A stretch of DNA of 64,000 nt, from NCBI GenBank assembly GCA_900100595.1, contig FMUA01000011.1, positions 48,578 through 112,577 on the forward strand, in the 5' to 3' direction. Under the pieces are notes generated by a model that was not told where the DNA came from, did no database searches, and worked only from the letters and a program-made list of their open reading frames with translations. This DNA comes from Ruminococcaceae bacterium P7 (lineage in GTDB: Bacteria > Bacillota > Clostridia > Oscillospirales > Acutalibacteraceae). Within the stretch, counting starts at the first letter, position 1. Each line of letters starts with the position of its first letter. This document shows positions 43,561 through 51,728 of the stretch, piece by piece. Position numbers and translations under genes: made by a program.

Positions 43561-44814
43561 ATGTCAAGGCTGCTTGTGAAAGGACGGCAAAAGCTCAGCG
43601 GAGAGGTGAGCGTTCAGGGAGCGAAGAACAGCGCGCTGCCGATTCTGGCGGCGACGGTGCTCGCAAAAGGGGAGAGTGTGCTGTATCACTGTCCCGCGCT
43701 GTCGGATGTGGACGCCTCCTGCGGCATTCTGCGGTATCTCGGCTGCAAGGCGCGGCGTGAGGGAGAAGCGCTGGTGATAGACAGCGCGGGCGTAGACCGC
43801 GCCGATATTCCCGACGCGCTGATGCGCAAAACGCGAAGCTCGATCGTATTTCTCGGAGCGGTTCTGGCGCGCACGGGCAGGGCAAAGCTTTGTTTCCCGG
43901 GCGGCTGCGAGATCGGACCGCGTCCGATTGACATGCATCTCAGGGCGCTGCGTCAGCTCGGCGCGGAGATCAGAGAGCGTCACGGCTGTCTTGACTGCCG
44001 CGCGCCCTACGGATTAAAGGGATGCAGGGTCGCGCTCTCATTTCCGAGCGTCGGCGCGACCGAGGATATCATGATCGCCGCCGTCACGGCGAGCGGTACG
44101 ACTACCATAACGAACGCGGCGAGAGAGCCTGAAATCACGGATCTCGCCGATTACTTAAACCGCTGCGGCGCGCGCATCTACGGCGCGGGCGAGGGCGTCA
44201 TCGTGATCGACGGCGTACCATCGCTTCACGGAGCGGCACATACGATCATTCCGGACAGAATCGTCGCGGCAACGCTTATGTCCTGCGCGGCGGTAACAGG
44301 CTCCGCGCTGACGCTGCGCGGCGTTGTGTCCTCTCACCTCGGGGCGGTTCTGCCCGTCTTTGAGGAGAGCGGCTGTCATATCCGGGTGAGCGACGGCGAT
44401 TTGCGCCTGACCGCTCCCCAAAGACTGCGCTCCATGCGTGTGGTGCGTACGATGCCCTATCCGGGCTTTCCCACCGACGCGCAGGCGCCGCTTCTTGCGG
44501 CAGCTTGCTTTGCGGAGGGAACCTCTGTGTTTGTCGAAAACATCTTTGAGAACCGCTACCGCCACACGGCTGAGCTGATTCGCATGGGCGCGTCGATCAA
44601 GACAGAGGGAAAAGTCGCCGTAGTCGAGGGCGTACCGCGGCTCTACGGCGCGTCGGTCGAGGCGACCGATTTACGCGGCGCGGCAGCGCTTGTGATTGCC
44701 GCCCTCGGCGCGGAGGGACAGAGCGAAATCAGCGGCGTGCGCTATCTGGAGCGCGGCTATGAGCGCCTGGAGCAAACCCTGTCCGATCTCGGCGCGGAGA
44801 TCAGAAAAGTGTAA
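43561..44814 (+). CDS. murA: UDP-N-acetylglucosamine 1-carboxyvinyltransferase
   Basis: A 417-aa EPSP-synthase-fold enzyme for the first committed step of peptidoglycan synthesis, the fosfomycin target. SVQGAKNSALPILAA near residue 18, and the active-site loop FPGGCEIGPRPIDMHL with Cys116 (the Cys115 equivalent), predict fosfomycin sensitivity at this site. ATG 43561 is preceded by AAAGGGGTG. It lies between murG and ftsQ in the cluster. Confidence 0.95.
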   Translation: MSRLLVKGRQKLSGEVSVQGAKNSALPILAATVLAKGESVLYHCPALSDVDASCGILRYLGCKARREGEALVIDSAGVDRADIPDALMRKTRSSIVFLGAVLARTGRAKLCFPGGCEIGPRPIDMHLRALRQLGAEIRERHGCLDCRAPYGLKGCRVALSFPSVGATEDIMIAAVTASGTTTITNAAREPEITDLADYLNRCGARIYGAGEGVIVIDGVPSLHGAAHTIIPDRIVAATLMSCAAVTGSALTLRGVVSSHLGAVLPVFEESGCHIRVSDGDLRLTAPQRLRSMRVVRTMPYPGFPTDAQAPLLAAACFAEGTSVFVENIFENRYRHTAELIRMGASIKTEGKVAVVEGVPRLYGASVEATDLRGAAALVIAALGAEGQSEISGVRYLERGYERLEQTLSDLGAEIRKV

Positions 44815-44863
44815 AAGTGTAAAGAATACGTTACGCGAAGCAAAAGAAAAGGAGGTGGAGCCC

Positions 44864-46402
44864 GTGGCACTCAGCTCAAAGCAGAAAAAGGAGCTTGCGA
44901 AGCAGCGAAAGGAAAACGCGAAGCAGGCGCAGAAATACCATAAGGAGCAGGAGAGGGCGAAGAAATCCTCTGAAAAGAAAAAGAAAAAACAGGAAGCAAA
45001 GCCCAAAAAGCCGTCCGCAAGCAAGATTGAGGAGGCTGTCAATTCGGGTAAGACCGCTAAATTTCAAAAACTCAGCCGCGAAGATAAGTTCCGCATGGAG
45101 AGTGAGGAGAAGATCCGCAACCTCAAGCCGCAGGACTTTGACGACGGCTATTACATAGACGAGTACGCCGAAAAGCAGCGTCGGGAAGCGCGTGCGAAGG
45201 TCATCCGTCAGCAGGAGACCGAGACGATCCGCCGCAACAAAAAGCCCCTGACGCAGAAGCAAATCAAAATCAGGAGGATCCTGATTCTGGCAGCGACACT
45301 GATCGCGGTGCTGGCTATCGGCGCGACGCTCAGCTTTACGGTTCTGTTCAAGACAGAAAACATCATCGTCGAGGGCTGTTCCTATTACTACGACGACCAG
45401 ATCATCGGCTACAGCGGCGTCGCCCTGCAGCAGAACATCTTCATCGCCAAGATGAACAGCACCCCCAAGGAGATCGTCGATAATTTCGCGTATGTCGAGG
45501 ACGCCAAGGTGGATTTCGTGATTCCCGATACCATCAAAATCACCATCACCGACGCGGTTCCCGCTTACTATATGGTCGAGGGCAATAATTTCGTGCTGAT
45601 AAGCCCCAAGGGAAGAGTTCTGGAGCGTGTGAACACCAAGCCCGAGAATCTGCCCGTCCTGACCTGCGGCAGCGTCGCTGCCGGAGAGGTCGGCACCTAT
45701 CTTCCCTTTGAGGACCCGACGGTACCCGAGCTGCTGCACAATGTAGCAAAGAGCCTGAGCGATAACGAGTTCACCGGCATCATCGGCTTTGACGTCACCA
45801 ATACCTCGGAGATCACGCTCGACTATCAGGGCAAAATCAAAATCAAAATCGGTATCGCAGAGGATATCGACTACAAAATCCGCACGGCGCAGGCGATCAT
45901 CACCCGCAAGCTCGACCCGAACAATACGGGCAACGTCTACGGTACGCTGGACGTTTCCACCTGCAGCAAGAACAAGATGTCGCGCTATATTCCCGGCGTT
46001 GCTCCCGTGCAGCCCGCAACCCAGCCCGCGACCGACGCTTACGGCAATATCATCCAGCAGACCACCCAGCCCGCGACCGACGCTTACGGCAATATCATCC
46101 AGCAGACCACCCAGCCCGCGACCGACGCCTACGGCAATATTATCTCCAATAATGAGGACTACGGCGGCGACACCTATAACTGGAACGGCGAAAACTATGA
46201 CTGGAACAACGACTACTACGGCAATAATAACAACGGCTACGATGATTCCGGCAATTACGGCTATAATGACAACTACGGCTATAATGACCAGAATGACGGC
46301 TGGATGAATTATAACGATTATAATAACACGAACGATTATAACGACAATAATAACTACAATAACTACAACAACTACAACGATAATAATGATAATTACTACT
46401 AA
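44864..46402 (+). CDS. ftsQ: FtsQ/DivIB division protein with Asn/Tyr-rich C-terminal tail
   Basis: A 512-aa protein. GTG 44864 (GGAGGTGGAG upstream) starts a very basic, coiled-coil cytoplasmic part (1-140). One membrane helix (about 143-166) is followed by a POTRA domain (about 167-240, FKTENIIVEGCSYYYDDQII) and an FtsQ/DivIB beta domain to about 375. The tail has three copies of a 15-residue unit (QPATDAYGNIIQQTT) and then about 80 residues dominated by Asn, Tyr, Asp and Gly. This tail is not part of the known family and would lie outside the membrane. Its place between murA and ftsZ fits FtsQ. Confidence 0.88.
   Translation: MALSSKQKKELAKQRKENAKQAQKYHKEQERAKKSSEKKKKKQEAKPKKPSASKIEEAVNSGKTAKFQKLSREDKFRMESEEKIRNLKPQDFDDGYYIDEYAEKQRREARAKVIRQQETETIRRNKKPLTQKQIKIRRILILAATLIAVLAIGATLSFTVLFKTENIIVEGCSYYYDDQIIGYSGVALQQNIFIAKMNSTPKEIVDNFAYVEDAKVDFVIPDTIKITITDAVPAYYMVEGNNFVLISPKGRVLERVNTKPENLPVLTCGSVAAGEVGTYLPFEDPTVPELLHNVAKSLSDNEFTGIIGFDVTNTSEITLDYQGKIKIKIGIAEDIDYKIRTAQAIITRKLDPNNTGNVYGTLDVSTCSKNKMSRYIPGVAPVQPATQPATDAYGNIIQQTTQPATDAYGNIIQQTTQPATDAYGNIISNNEDYGGDTYNWNGENYDWNNDYYGNNNNGYDDSGNYGYNDNYGYNDQNDGWMNYNDYNNTNDYNDNNNYNNYNNYNDNNDNYY
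46022..46141 (+). repeat. 45-base in-frame tandem repeat in ftsQ
   Basis: Units start at 46022, 46067 and 46112 (last partial). They are almost identical at the DNA level and encode the repeated QPATDAYGNIIQQTT, so the expansion is recent. Confidence 0.85.
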
Positions 46403-46443
46403 ATATCTGCTAACTTTTGCCGAGAAAAAATATACAAAAAGCA

Positions 46444-46472
46444 TTGATATTTTCGCAAAAGTGTGATAACAT
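46444..46472 (+). promoter_or_regulatory. Probable ftsZ promoter
   Basis: TTGATA (46444-46449), 17-base spacer, TAACAT (46467-46472), 75 bases before ftsZ. Confidence 0.45.
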
Positions 46473-46546
46473 AGTAAAGTAAATATGTATAATACGAGAA
46501 TGGGCACTTTTCTTATTATATAGAAAGCGTTAAGGAGGAAAACAAA

Positions 46547-47644
46547 ATGGCTTTTGAGCTGGAACTGGAAAATGAATATACACCAAAGATTAAAGTAATC
46601 GGTGTCGGCGGCGGCGGCGGAAACGCCGTCAACAGAATGGTGACGACAGGTATCAAGAATGTCGAATTCATCGCTGTAAATACCGACGAGCCCGTTTTGA
46701 GACTTTCAAAGGCGACGCAGAAGATTCACATCGGCGAAAAGCTGACAAGAGGCAAGGGCGCAGGCGCGAACCCTGCTATCGGTCAGAGTGCGGCTGAGGA
46801 GAGCAAGGAAGAAATCGCATCTCTGCTCAAGGATACCGATATGGTATTCGTCACCGCAGGTATGGGCGGCGGCACCGGTACAGGCGCGGCTCCCGTTATC
46901 GCGAAAATCGCGAAGGATATGGGGATCCTCACCGTCGGCGTTGTGACAAAGCCGTTTGCTTTTGAGGGCAAGAAGAGAATGACTCAGGCGGAGCAGGGCA
47001 TTGCTGAGCTGACTCCCTGTGTTGACTCTCTGATCATCGTTCCGAACGAGGGACTCAAAAAGGTTTCCGATACTACCATTACCCTCCTCAATGCTTTTGA
47101 AATGTCAGACGACGTTCTCAGACAGGGTGTTCAGAGTATTTCCGACCTGATCCTTCTTCCCGGTCTGATCAACCTCGATTTTGCGGACGTTACCTCCGTC
47201 ATGAAGGACGCGGGCAACGCTCACATGGGTATGGGCAAGGCTTCCGGCAAGGATAAGGCGAAGATTGCCGCGACAAAGGCGATTTCTTCTCCGCTGCTTG
47301 AGACCTCCATCGACGGCGCGAAGGGCGTCATCATCAACATCACCGCTTCCTCCGACATCAGCCTCGAGGATATCGACACCGCCGCAACCATGATCAAGGA
47401 CAAGGTCAGCGAGGATGCCAACATCATCTGGGGTGCCGTGATCGACGACAAGATGAACGACGAGATGAGCGTTACCGTTATCGCGACAGGCTTCGGCAAT
47501 CCCGGCGAGAAGAAGGTCGAAGAGGAGCCCATCGATAACGTGATCGTTGACACACCCGTCACCAAGAAGTCCAGAGCGACCAAGGACGTTACCGACGACG
47601 AGGACGATACCTTCTACGATATCATGTCCATCTTCAATAAATAA
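46547..47644 (+). CDS. ftsZ: Cell division protein FtsZ
   Basis: A 365-aa tubulin-like GTPase that builds the Z ring. [13 protein letters not shown] (about 20-32), the tubulin signature [15 protein letters not shown] (about 105-119) and the T7 loop NLDFADV near 206 are complete. The linker after about residue 320 is short and acidic ([14 protein letters not shown]), ending in [15 protein letters not shown], a possible binding tail for FtsA/SepF-like partners. AAGGAGG precedes the ATG. A strong terminator ends the dcw cluster. Confidence 0.98.
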   Translation: MAFELELENEYTPKIKVIGVGGGGGNAVNRMVTTGIKNVEFIAVNTDEPVLRLSKATQKIHIGEKLTRGKGAGANPAIGQSAAEESKEEIASLLKDTDMVFVTAGMGGGTGTGAAPVIAKIAKDMGILTVGVVTKPFAFEGKKRMTQAEQGIAELTPCVDSLIIVPNEGLKKVSDTTITLLNAFEMSDDVLRQGVQSISDLILLPGLINLDFADVTSVMKDAGNAHMGMGKASGKDKAKIAATKAISSPLLETSIDGAKGVIINITASSDISLEDIDTAATMIKDKVSEDANIIWGAVIDDKMNDEMSVTVIATGFGNPGEKKVEEEPIDNVIVDTPVTKKSRATKDVTDDEDDTFYDIMSIFNK

Positions 47645-47658
47645 TCCATAAAATTTGA

Positions 47659-47685
47659 GGCAGACGCGACCGCGTCTGCCTTTTT
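47659..47685. terminator. Terminator after ftsZ, facing the recombinase
   Basis: GGCAGACGCG-AC-CGCGTCTGCC followed by T5, 14 bases after the ftsZ stop; the spoVT-derived frame ends 15 bases further on. Confidence 0.88.
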
Positions 47686-47699
47686 GTTCTCTTTTGGAA

Positions 47700-49865
47700 T
47701 TATTCTTCCATTTGCTTTCCGAGAAACGCCGCCGCGCTCTGCGCGAGCTTTGTTTCGACATTTGTCGGGATTTTCGCCGTGTCGCCCGTGAGCATCACGA
47801 CCGCGCCCATCACATCGCCCGATGCGATGATTGGGTAGATAACCGCCGCGTCACGCTCGACGCCCTCGATCGGCTGCACGCTCCCGAGCGTTTGGTTGGT
47901 CGCCGCGTAGCTCTTGCGGTTGTCCATGTAGCTCTCGAGAATCGAGCTGACACGCCGCTCCAGATATTCGCGCTTTGATACGCCCGCCGCAGCAATAACA
48001 TGGTCGGTATCGCAAATCAGCGTCGGCATCGAGCTGATGCGCGCGATCACGTCAGCGTACTGTCCCGCGAACTCACTCAGCTCCCCGACGGGAGAATATT
48101 TCTTAAAAATGACCTCGCCGTCCGTAGCGGTGTATATCTCCAGCGGGTCACCGTCACTGATGACATTGACATCATAGACCTTGTCTTTTTGGCATTTTGC
48201 CTTCGAGACGACTGTGACGGATAAGCTATCCATGATGTCTGACTCAAAATTTGCGGCTTCCTCCGTTTCCTCGGGGAGCATACCACAGCGCAGCAGGCTG
48301 TCAATATCGGCTTTGAGTTTGATGTCGATATGGTCTTCGTAGACGTAAATCTTTTCAATAATAAGCTGCAGGTCGTTGCGGTCGAGCTTCTCCTTGCTGA
48401 GAATGTCGTCGAACACATCCATCGCCAGCTTTGCCGTGCGGTTGACGCGGACAATCGTGTTTTTGCGGTCAATCGTCAGCTCAATCTGATTCTGAATACC
48501 GGCAATCCGACGCGCGAGGTCGTCCTCTAATTCGTCATAGGTTTCTTCCAGCATCGCCTCTTGGTCGGGGTGCTTCATGATGTCGCGGATGCGCTGGCGC
48601 TTGGTGGCTTTCAGTTCCTCCTGCAGGTCGAGCAGGATTTCCTCAAGGTTTTCCTCTCTTCTGTCCTGCTCCTTCATGTCCTCCGCTTCCTTGGCGAGGT
48701 CGGCGTTTAGCTGCGTCAGCATTTCCGCGGAGTTGTCCTTTACCATTTGCAGATAGGTTTTCAGGATTTCATCGAGGTCTTCCACGCGTATGTGGTGGCT
48801 TGTGCAGCCCTTCAAGCCGCGCCGGTGGTAGGTGCCGCAGCGGTAGGCGTCCTTCAGGTCAGCACGGCTCATCGCGAACATCGGGCTGCCGCAGTCACCG
48901 CATTCGAGGAAGCCCGAGTAGACGTTGTCGTATTTTTTCTGACCGCGATAGTTGCCTTTGGAGCGGCTCTCCATCAGCGCTCGCACCGTGGCGAATTCGC
49001 GGTAGCCGATGATCGCCTGATGGTGGTTTTCGATCACGATATGTTCGCTTTCGTCGAGCTTGACGTCCTTGCCGTTGATTTTCTTGCGCGTGTATTTGCT
49101 CGATCGCATGGTGCCGATGTAGAAGTCGTTTTCCAGAATTCCCTGTACTGTCACGATCGACCATGCGGAGTTCACCTTGCGTTTATATTCCTTGCCCTCG
49201 GCTTCTTTGCGCTGACGCTCAGACATACGCGGCGTGGGAATCCCATCGTCGGTCAGGGTATTAGCGATTTTCATATAGCCCATGCCGCTTTGATAGAGGC
49301 GGAAGATTTTGCGAACGATCTCTGCTTCGGTGGGGACGATTTCAAATTCCTGCCGCGCATTGATGATGTAGCCGTAAGGTGCGGCGCAGATCCACTTGCC
49401 GTCATGCTGACGGCGCTTGACGACCGAGCGCACCTTTTTGGAGGTGTCGGTGACGGGCATTTCGTTGATGAGGAACTGGAACTGTATCTTCAGCCAGTCG
49501 TCGTCGTTCGGAAAGTCGATGCCGTCGCCGATCGAGATGATGCGAACGCCGTAGTCGCGCAAGTCCTCCAGCTCCACCAAGCCGCGGCTGTTGCGGCGCG
49601 AGAATCGGGAGAAGTCCTTGACGATCAGAATGTCAAGCTTATGGGAGAGAAGCTGTTTGCGCATCTTCTGGTAGCCCTCGCGCTGCTCAAAGGTGTAGCC
49701 CGAGCGGTCGCGGTCTTCGAAGAATGTCAGACTGCTGCCGGGGAATTTCTGCCGGACATAATCCTCAATGATTGCCTTTTGGTTCTCGATGGAGGTGTTG
49801 TCACGGTTCAGCTCCTCGTCAACGGAGATACGGCAGTAGCCCGCAATGTCAAATTTTTCTATCAA
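47700..49865 (-). CDS. Large serine recombinase fused in frame to the C-terminal part of SpoVT
   Basis: A 721-aa frame. Residues 1-571 form a large serine recombinase: resolvase domain with nucleophile Ser14 (YCRIS), DRDRSGYTFEQREGYQKM and IVKDFSRFSRRN; a recombinase domain (PYGYIINARQEFEIVPTEAE); a zinc-ribbon (ECGDCGSPM) and a long coiled coil. From residue 572 to the end (47703-48152) the sequence is SpoVT: GDPLEIYTATDGEVIFKKYS, the GAF domain with LICDTDHVIAAAGVSKREYL, and the family's ending AAAFLGKQMEE. The join falls inside the AbrB DNA-binding domain of SpoVT, which argues for an attachment-site junction rather than a designed domain fusion. The start is TTG 49865 (CAGGTGATG upstream). 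This enzyme most likely integrated the island into spoVT. Confidence 0.9.
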   Translation of the reverse strand: MIEKFDIAGYCRISVDEELNRDNTSIENQKAIIEDYVRQKFPGSSLTFFEDRDRSGYTFEQREGYQKMRKQLLSHKLDILIVKDFSRFSRRNSRGLVELEDLRDYGVRIISIGDGIDFPNDDDWLKIQFQFLINEMPVTDTSKKVRSVVKRRQHDGKWICAAPYGYIINARQEFEIVPTEAEIVRKIFRLYQSGMGYMKIANTLTDDGIPTPRMSERQRKEAEGKEYKRKVNSAWSIVTVQGILENDFYIGTMRSSKYTRKKINGKDVKLDESEHIVIENHHQAIIGYREFATVRALMESRSKGNYRGQKKYDNVYSGFLECGDCGSPMFAMSRADLKDAYRCGTYHRRGLKGCTSHHIRVEDLDEILKTYLQMVKDNSAEMLTQLNADLAKEAEDMKEQDRREENLEEILLDLQEELKATKRQRIRDIMKHPDQEAMLEETYDELEDDLARRIAGIQNQIELTIDRKNTIVRVNRTAKLAMDVFDDILSKEKLDRNDLQLIIEKIYVYEDHIDIKLKADIDSLLRCGMLPEETEEAANFESDIMDSLSVTVVSKAKCQKDKVYDVNVISDGDPLEIYTATDGEVIFKKYSPVGELSEFAGQYADVIARISSMPTLICDTDHVIAAAGVSKREYLERRVSSILESYMDNRKSYAATNQTLGSVQPIEGVERDAAVIYPIIASGDVMGAVVMLTGDTAKIPTNVETKLAQSAAAFLGKQMEE
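47703..48152 (-). pseudogene. spoVT: spoVT 3' fragment (attachment junction)
   Basis: 150 codons equivalent to roughly residue 33 onward of the 178-aa SpoVT: the last strands of the AbrB-like domain plus the complete GAF domain. The first 32 or so codons and the spoVT promoter are missing and are not found elsewhere in the window. SpoVT is a sigma-G-dependent forespore regulator in sporulating Firmicutes. The crossover should lie near 48140-48155 in the GGTGACCCG stretch. Confidence 0.85.
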
Positions 49866-49901
49866 TTTACATCACCTGCTTTGCGTGATATTTTAGATAA
49901 T

Positions 49902-49930
49902 ATTGTATCACAGCTTTCGGAAAATAGCAA
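49902..49930 (-). promoter_or_regulatory. Promoter of the serine recombinase
   Basis: On the minus strand TTGCTA (49925-49930), 17-base spacer, TACAAT (49902-49907), about 35 bases before the TTG start. Confidence 0.65.
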
Positions 49931-49935
49931 GAGGA

Positions 49936-49966
49936 AAAAGACGCTGCCACCGCGACAGCGTCTTTT
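49936..49966 (-). terminator. Terminator after the 81-aa gene
   Basis: AAAAGACGCTG-CCACCGCGA-CAGCGTCTTTT; it separates the 81-aa gene from the recombinase promoter. Confidence 0.85.
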
Positions 49967-49967
49967 G

Positions 49968-50213
49968 TCATGCAGATTCTTTACCAGCTCTGACCTCGCG
50001 TTCCGCAAAGAGCTTTCGGTTGTAGCGGAGCAGCTCGCTCGTCAAATCCGTCAGGTTCTGACCTCCCGAGCGAAAGACGGCAACAAGGAATTTCTGCTTT
50101 CGGAACCTGTCATAGAGCGGTCTGAGCTGTTCCTGAGCCGATGTGTCCGCTGATTCCGCCTTGGTAAGCCAGATGCAGACCAGCTTTTTTTCAGGGTGAA
50201 TGTCGAGTTGCAA
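49968..50213 (-). CDS. Small element-borne protein of unknown function
   Basis: An 81-aa protein, (M)QLDIHPEKKLVCIWLTKAES, ending FLVAVFRSGGQNLTDLTSEL and a basic stretch RYNRKLFAEREVRAGKESA. The TTG at 50213 is chosen because AGGAGGTG lies 7-8 bases upstream; GTG 50222 would touch the RBS. The alternating hydrophobic and charged strands suggest a compact alpha/beta fold. It sits beside the recombinase gene behind its own terminator. I recall similar short ORFs beside serine recombinases in Clostridia, but know no function. Confidence 0.6.
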   Translation of the reverse strand: MQLDIHPEKKLVCIWLTKAESADTSAQEQLRPLYDRFRKQKFLVAVFRSGGQNLTDLTSELLRYNRKLFAEREVRAGKESA

Positions 50214-50273
50214 ACGGCTCACCTCCTGTTCATATTATTGCCTTGTTGGCATGATAATATACGGAATAATATT

Positions 50274-50690
50274 TCAATTCTCCCAACCTTCCTGCCAGTC
50301 AATGGCGTCTTCAAAGTGAAGCATACCGTGAATCTCTTTCACTTCTTCCTGGCATTGGAATCTGAGACGCTCCACGGAAGCGGGGTCATACTTACTGAGG
50401 TTGGCGAGAATGTTTTCAACCATTGCCACTTCCACCGCCAGCTTGAACAATATCACGCTGTGGCGGTTGTCGCTCTCACGGATAATACTTCTCAGACATG
50501 AGAGAAACATGTTGGGCAAATAGTTTGTTTTGTTTTCCGCCGTGAGGTAACCGACGTAGAATCGAATGGATTTTTCCACGAACTCCGACATACTGCGGCA
50601 GTCGTCCTGACGGTACATCTCCTTCACCTTTGCTTTGATTTCGGGATACATCCATACCGCTAATTTTTCTTTTCCTTTTGGTGCTGACAT
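50274..50690 (-). CDS. RHH-like element protein, unknown function
   Basis: A 138-aa protein. The N-terminus (EKLAVWMYPEIKAKVKEMYR, then QDDCRSMSEFVEKSIRFYVG) has the strand-helix-helix spacing of ribbon-helix-helix DNA-binding proteins. The rest is helical and acidic. Such proteins serve as mobilisation accessory factors or plasmid copy regulators, and the palindrome-rich region directly upstream (50691-50965) would be a natural binding site. GAGTAACAAATC precedes the ATG with a moderate AAAAGGAG RBS. Confidence 0.6.
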   Translation of the reverse strand: MSAPKGKEKLAVWMYPEIKAKVKEMYRQDDCRSMSEFVEKSIRFYVGYLTAENKTNYLPNMFLSCLRSIIRESDNRHSVILFKLAVEVAMVENILANLSKYDPASVERLRFQCQEEVKEIHGMLHFEDAIDWQEGWEN

Positions 50691-50965
50691 GATTTGTTAC
50701 TCCTTTTTATTTAGCAAACCCTCTCAAAAGCACGGTTTCATCGGCAAATTCGGGAAAGGCTGCCAACTATTTTGATTGTTTCGGAAACAGGTTGCCAACC
50801 TGTCAAAATGCACAGGGAGTGTCCAAAAACGGCTTGCGGTCGGCGTTGCCGTCCGCCGTGAACCGGCAGGGGTGCTTTAGCAACCCCAAGCCTTTCTCCT
50901 GTTTTCCGCTCGATTGTGAGACCTGATTCTGATTTGTGCAAATGTAACAGACGAATTTCGGCAGT
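50691..50965. other. Palindrome-rich non-coding region, possible oriT
   Basis: A 275-base gap holds the perfect palindrome CAGGTTGCCAACCTG (50788-50802) and the bulged hairpin GGGGTGCTTTAGCAACCCC (50869-50887). CGGC-GTT-GCCG (about 50841-50851) and a pyrimidine-rich stretch complete it. No gene is visible. The location between an RHH-like gene and a replication-type gene suits an origin of transfer or replication; no relaxase gene is present in the window. Confidence 0.35.
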
Positions 50966-51256
50966 TCATTCTTCTGATGTGTTCTGCGTCATCGCAAAAA
51001 TATCCGCGACGAAATACATATTACTGGTATGGCTGCCGTTCTCACGGAGGCGGTGCTTTTTAATGATCAGGCTCCGCTCCTCTAACGCCTTCAGCGCCGC
51101 GTCAACGGTTTTCTCTTTTACACAGCACTCCTTTGCGATCAGGCTCCGCGACGGAAAGCAGCTGTCGTTCTCATTGTCCTTGTGACGGATAAGACAGGCG
51201 AGGACGGCTAAGTCCCGGGGCTTAAGTCCGAGTGAAAAGATTTCATTCGGCAGCAT
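50966..51256 (-). CDS. Replication-initiator-type winged-helix protein
   Basis: A 96-aa protein with MLPNEIFSLGLKPRDLAVLA, CFPSRSLIAKECCVKEKTVD and AALKALEERSLIIKK, the helix-turn-helix found at the N-terminus of plasmid/ICE replication proteins. The start is problematic. The family usually begins (M)IKRKDYFMLPNE, and those codons are present just upstream in frame, but the codon before them is GTT-ATC rather than an ATG. AAGGAGG stands 8 bases before that ATC. So either translation begins at ATC (51277) or the start codon has been lost and ATG 51256 is used without an RBS. Confidence 0.65.
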   Translation of the reverse strand: MLPNEIFSLGLKPRDLAVLACLIRHKDNENDSCFPSRSLIAKECCVKEKTVDAALKALEERSLIIKKHRLRENGSHTSNMYFVADIFAMTQNTSEE

Positions 51257-51728
51257 AAAATAATCTTTGCGTTTGATAACAGGTTCCTCCTTGTACAGCA
51301 GAAAAAGAAGAATGATTGTGCGTGGATTTGATATGTGGGCTATGCGCGGATCGGATTAAAATTTTTAATTCCCGGTTTGTTATTCTTTCTCTGCCGTTGA
51401 TATTTTAGGATGTGTATAGTTCCTTGGGTATAGTTATTTGGTAAGAAGATATTACACTAAGGTAAAGAATTTTTCGAACCCACCACCTTTCATTTTGATA
51501 TTTCTTTAACGGGCGGTGCAAAATATTCCCGACCTCAGAAATGCCGACATTCGCCCAAATTCGCGCGTGTTTCGCTGTCGGGTACTTTCCCGACCTTTTC
51601 CCGAAAAGCCCACACGTCGGTACACAGGGCGCGACGTCGGCACCGTTTGGTTAGGGACGGTTGGGACGATAAAGACGATATTTCAGGCACCCCCTATATA
51701 TCGTACACACCGTACTTATCGTCCCTCT
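51257..51728. other. 470-base non-coding gap with hairpins
   Basis: Contains GTCGGGTACTTTCCCGAC (51577-51594), a motif that recurs at 54231. It also has a long-loop inverted repeat GGGACGATAA/TTATCGTCCC (51663-51672, 51716-51725) just after the ATPase stop, probably its terminator or part of an origin. No convincing coding sequence on either strand. Confidence 0.4.

Noticed and set aside
44876..46507. 543-aa antisense frame over ftsQ with a long Ile/Val run
   Set aside because: The Ile/Val run is just the complement of the Asn/Asp/Tyr-coding tail of ftsQ.
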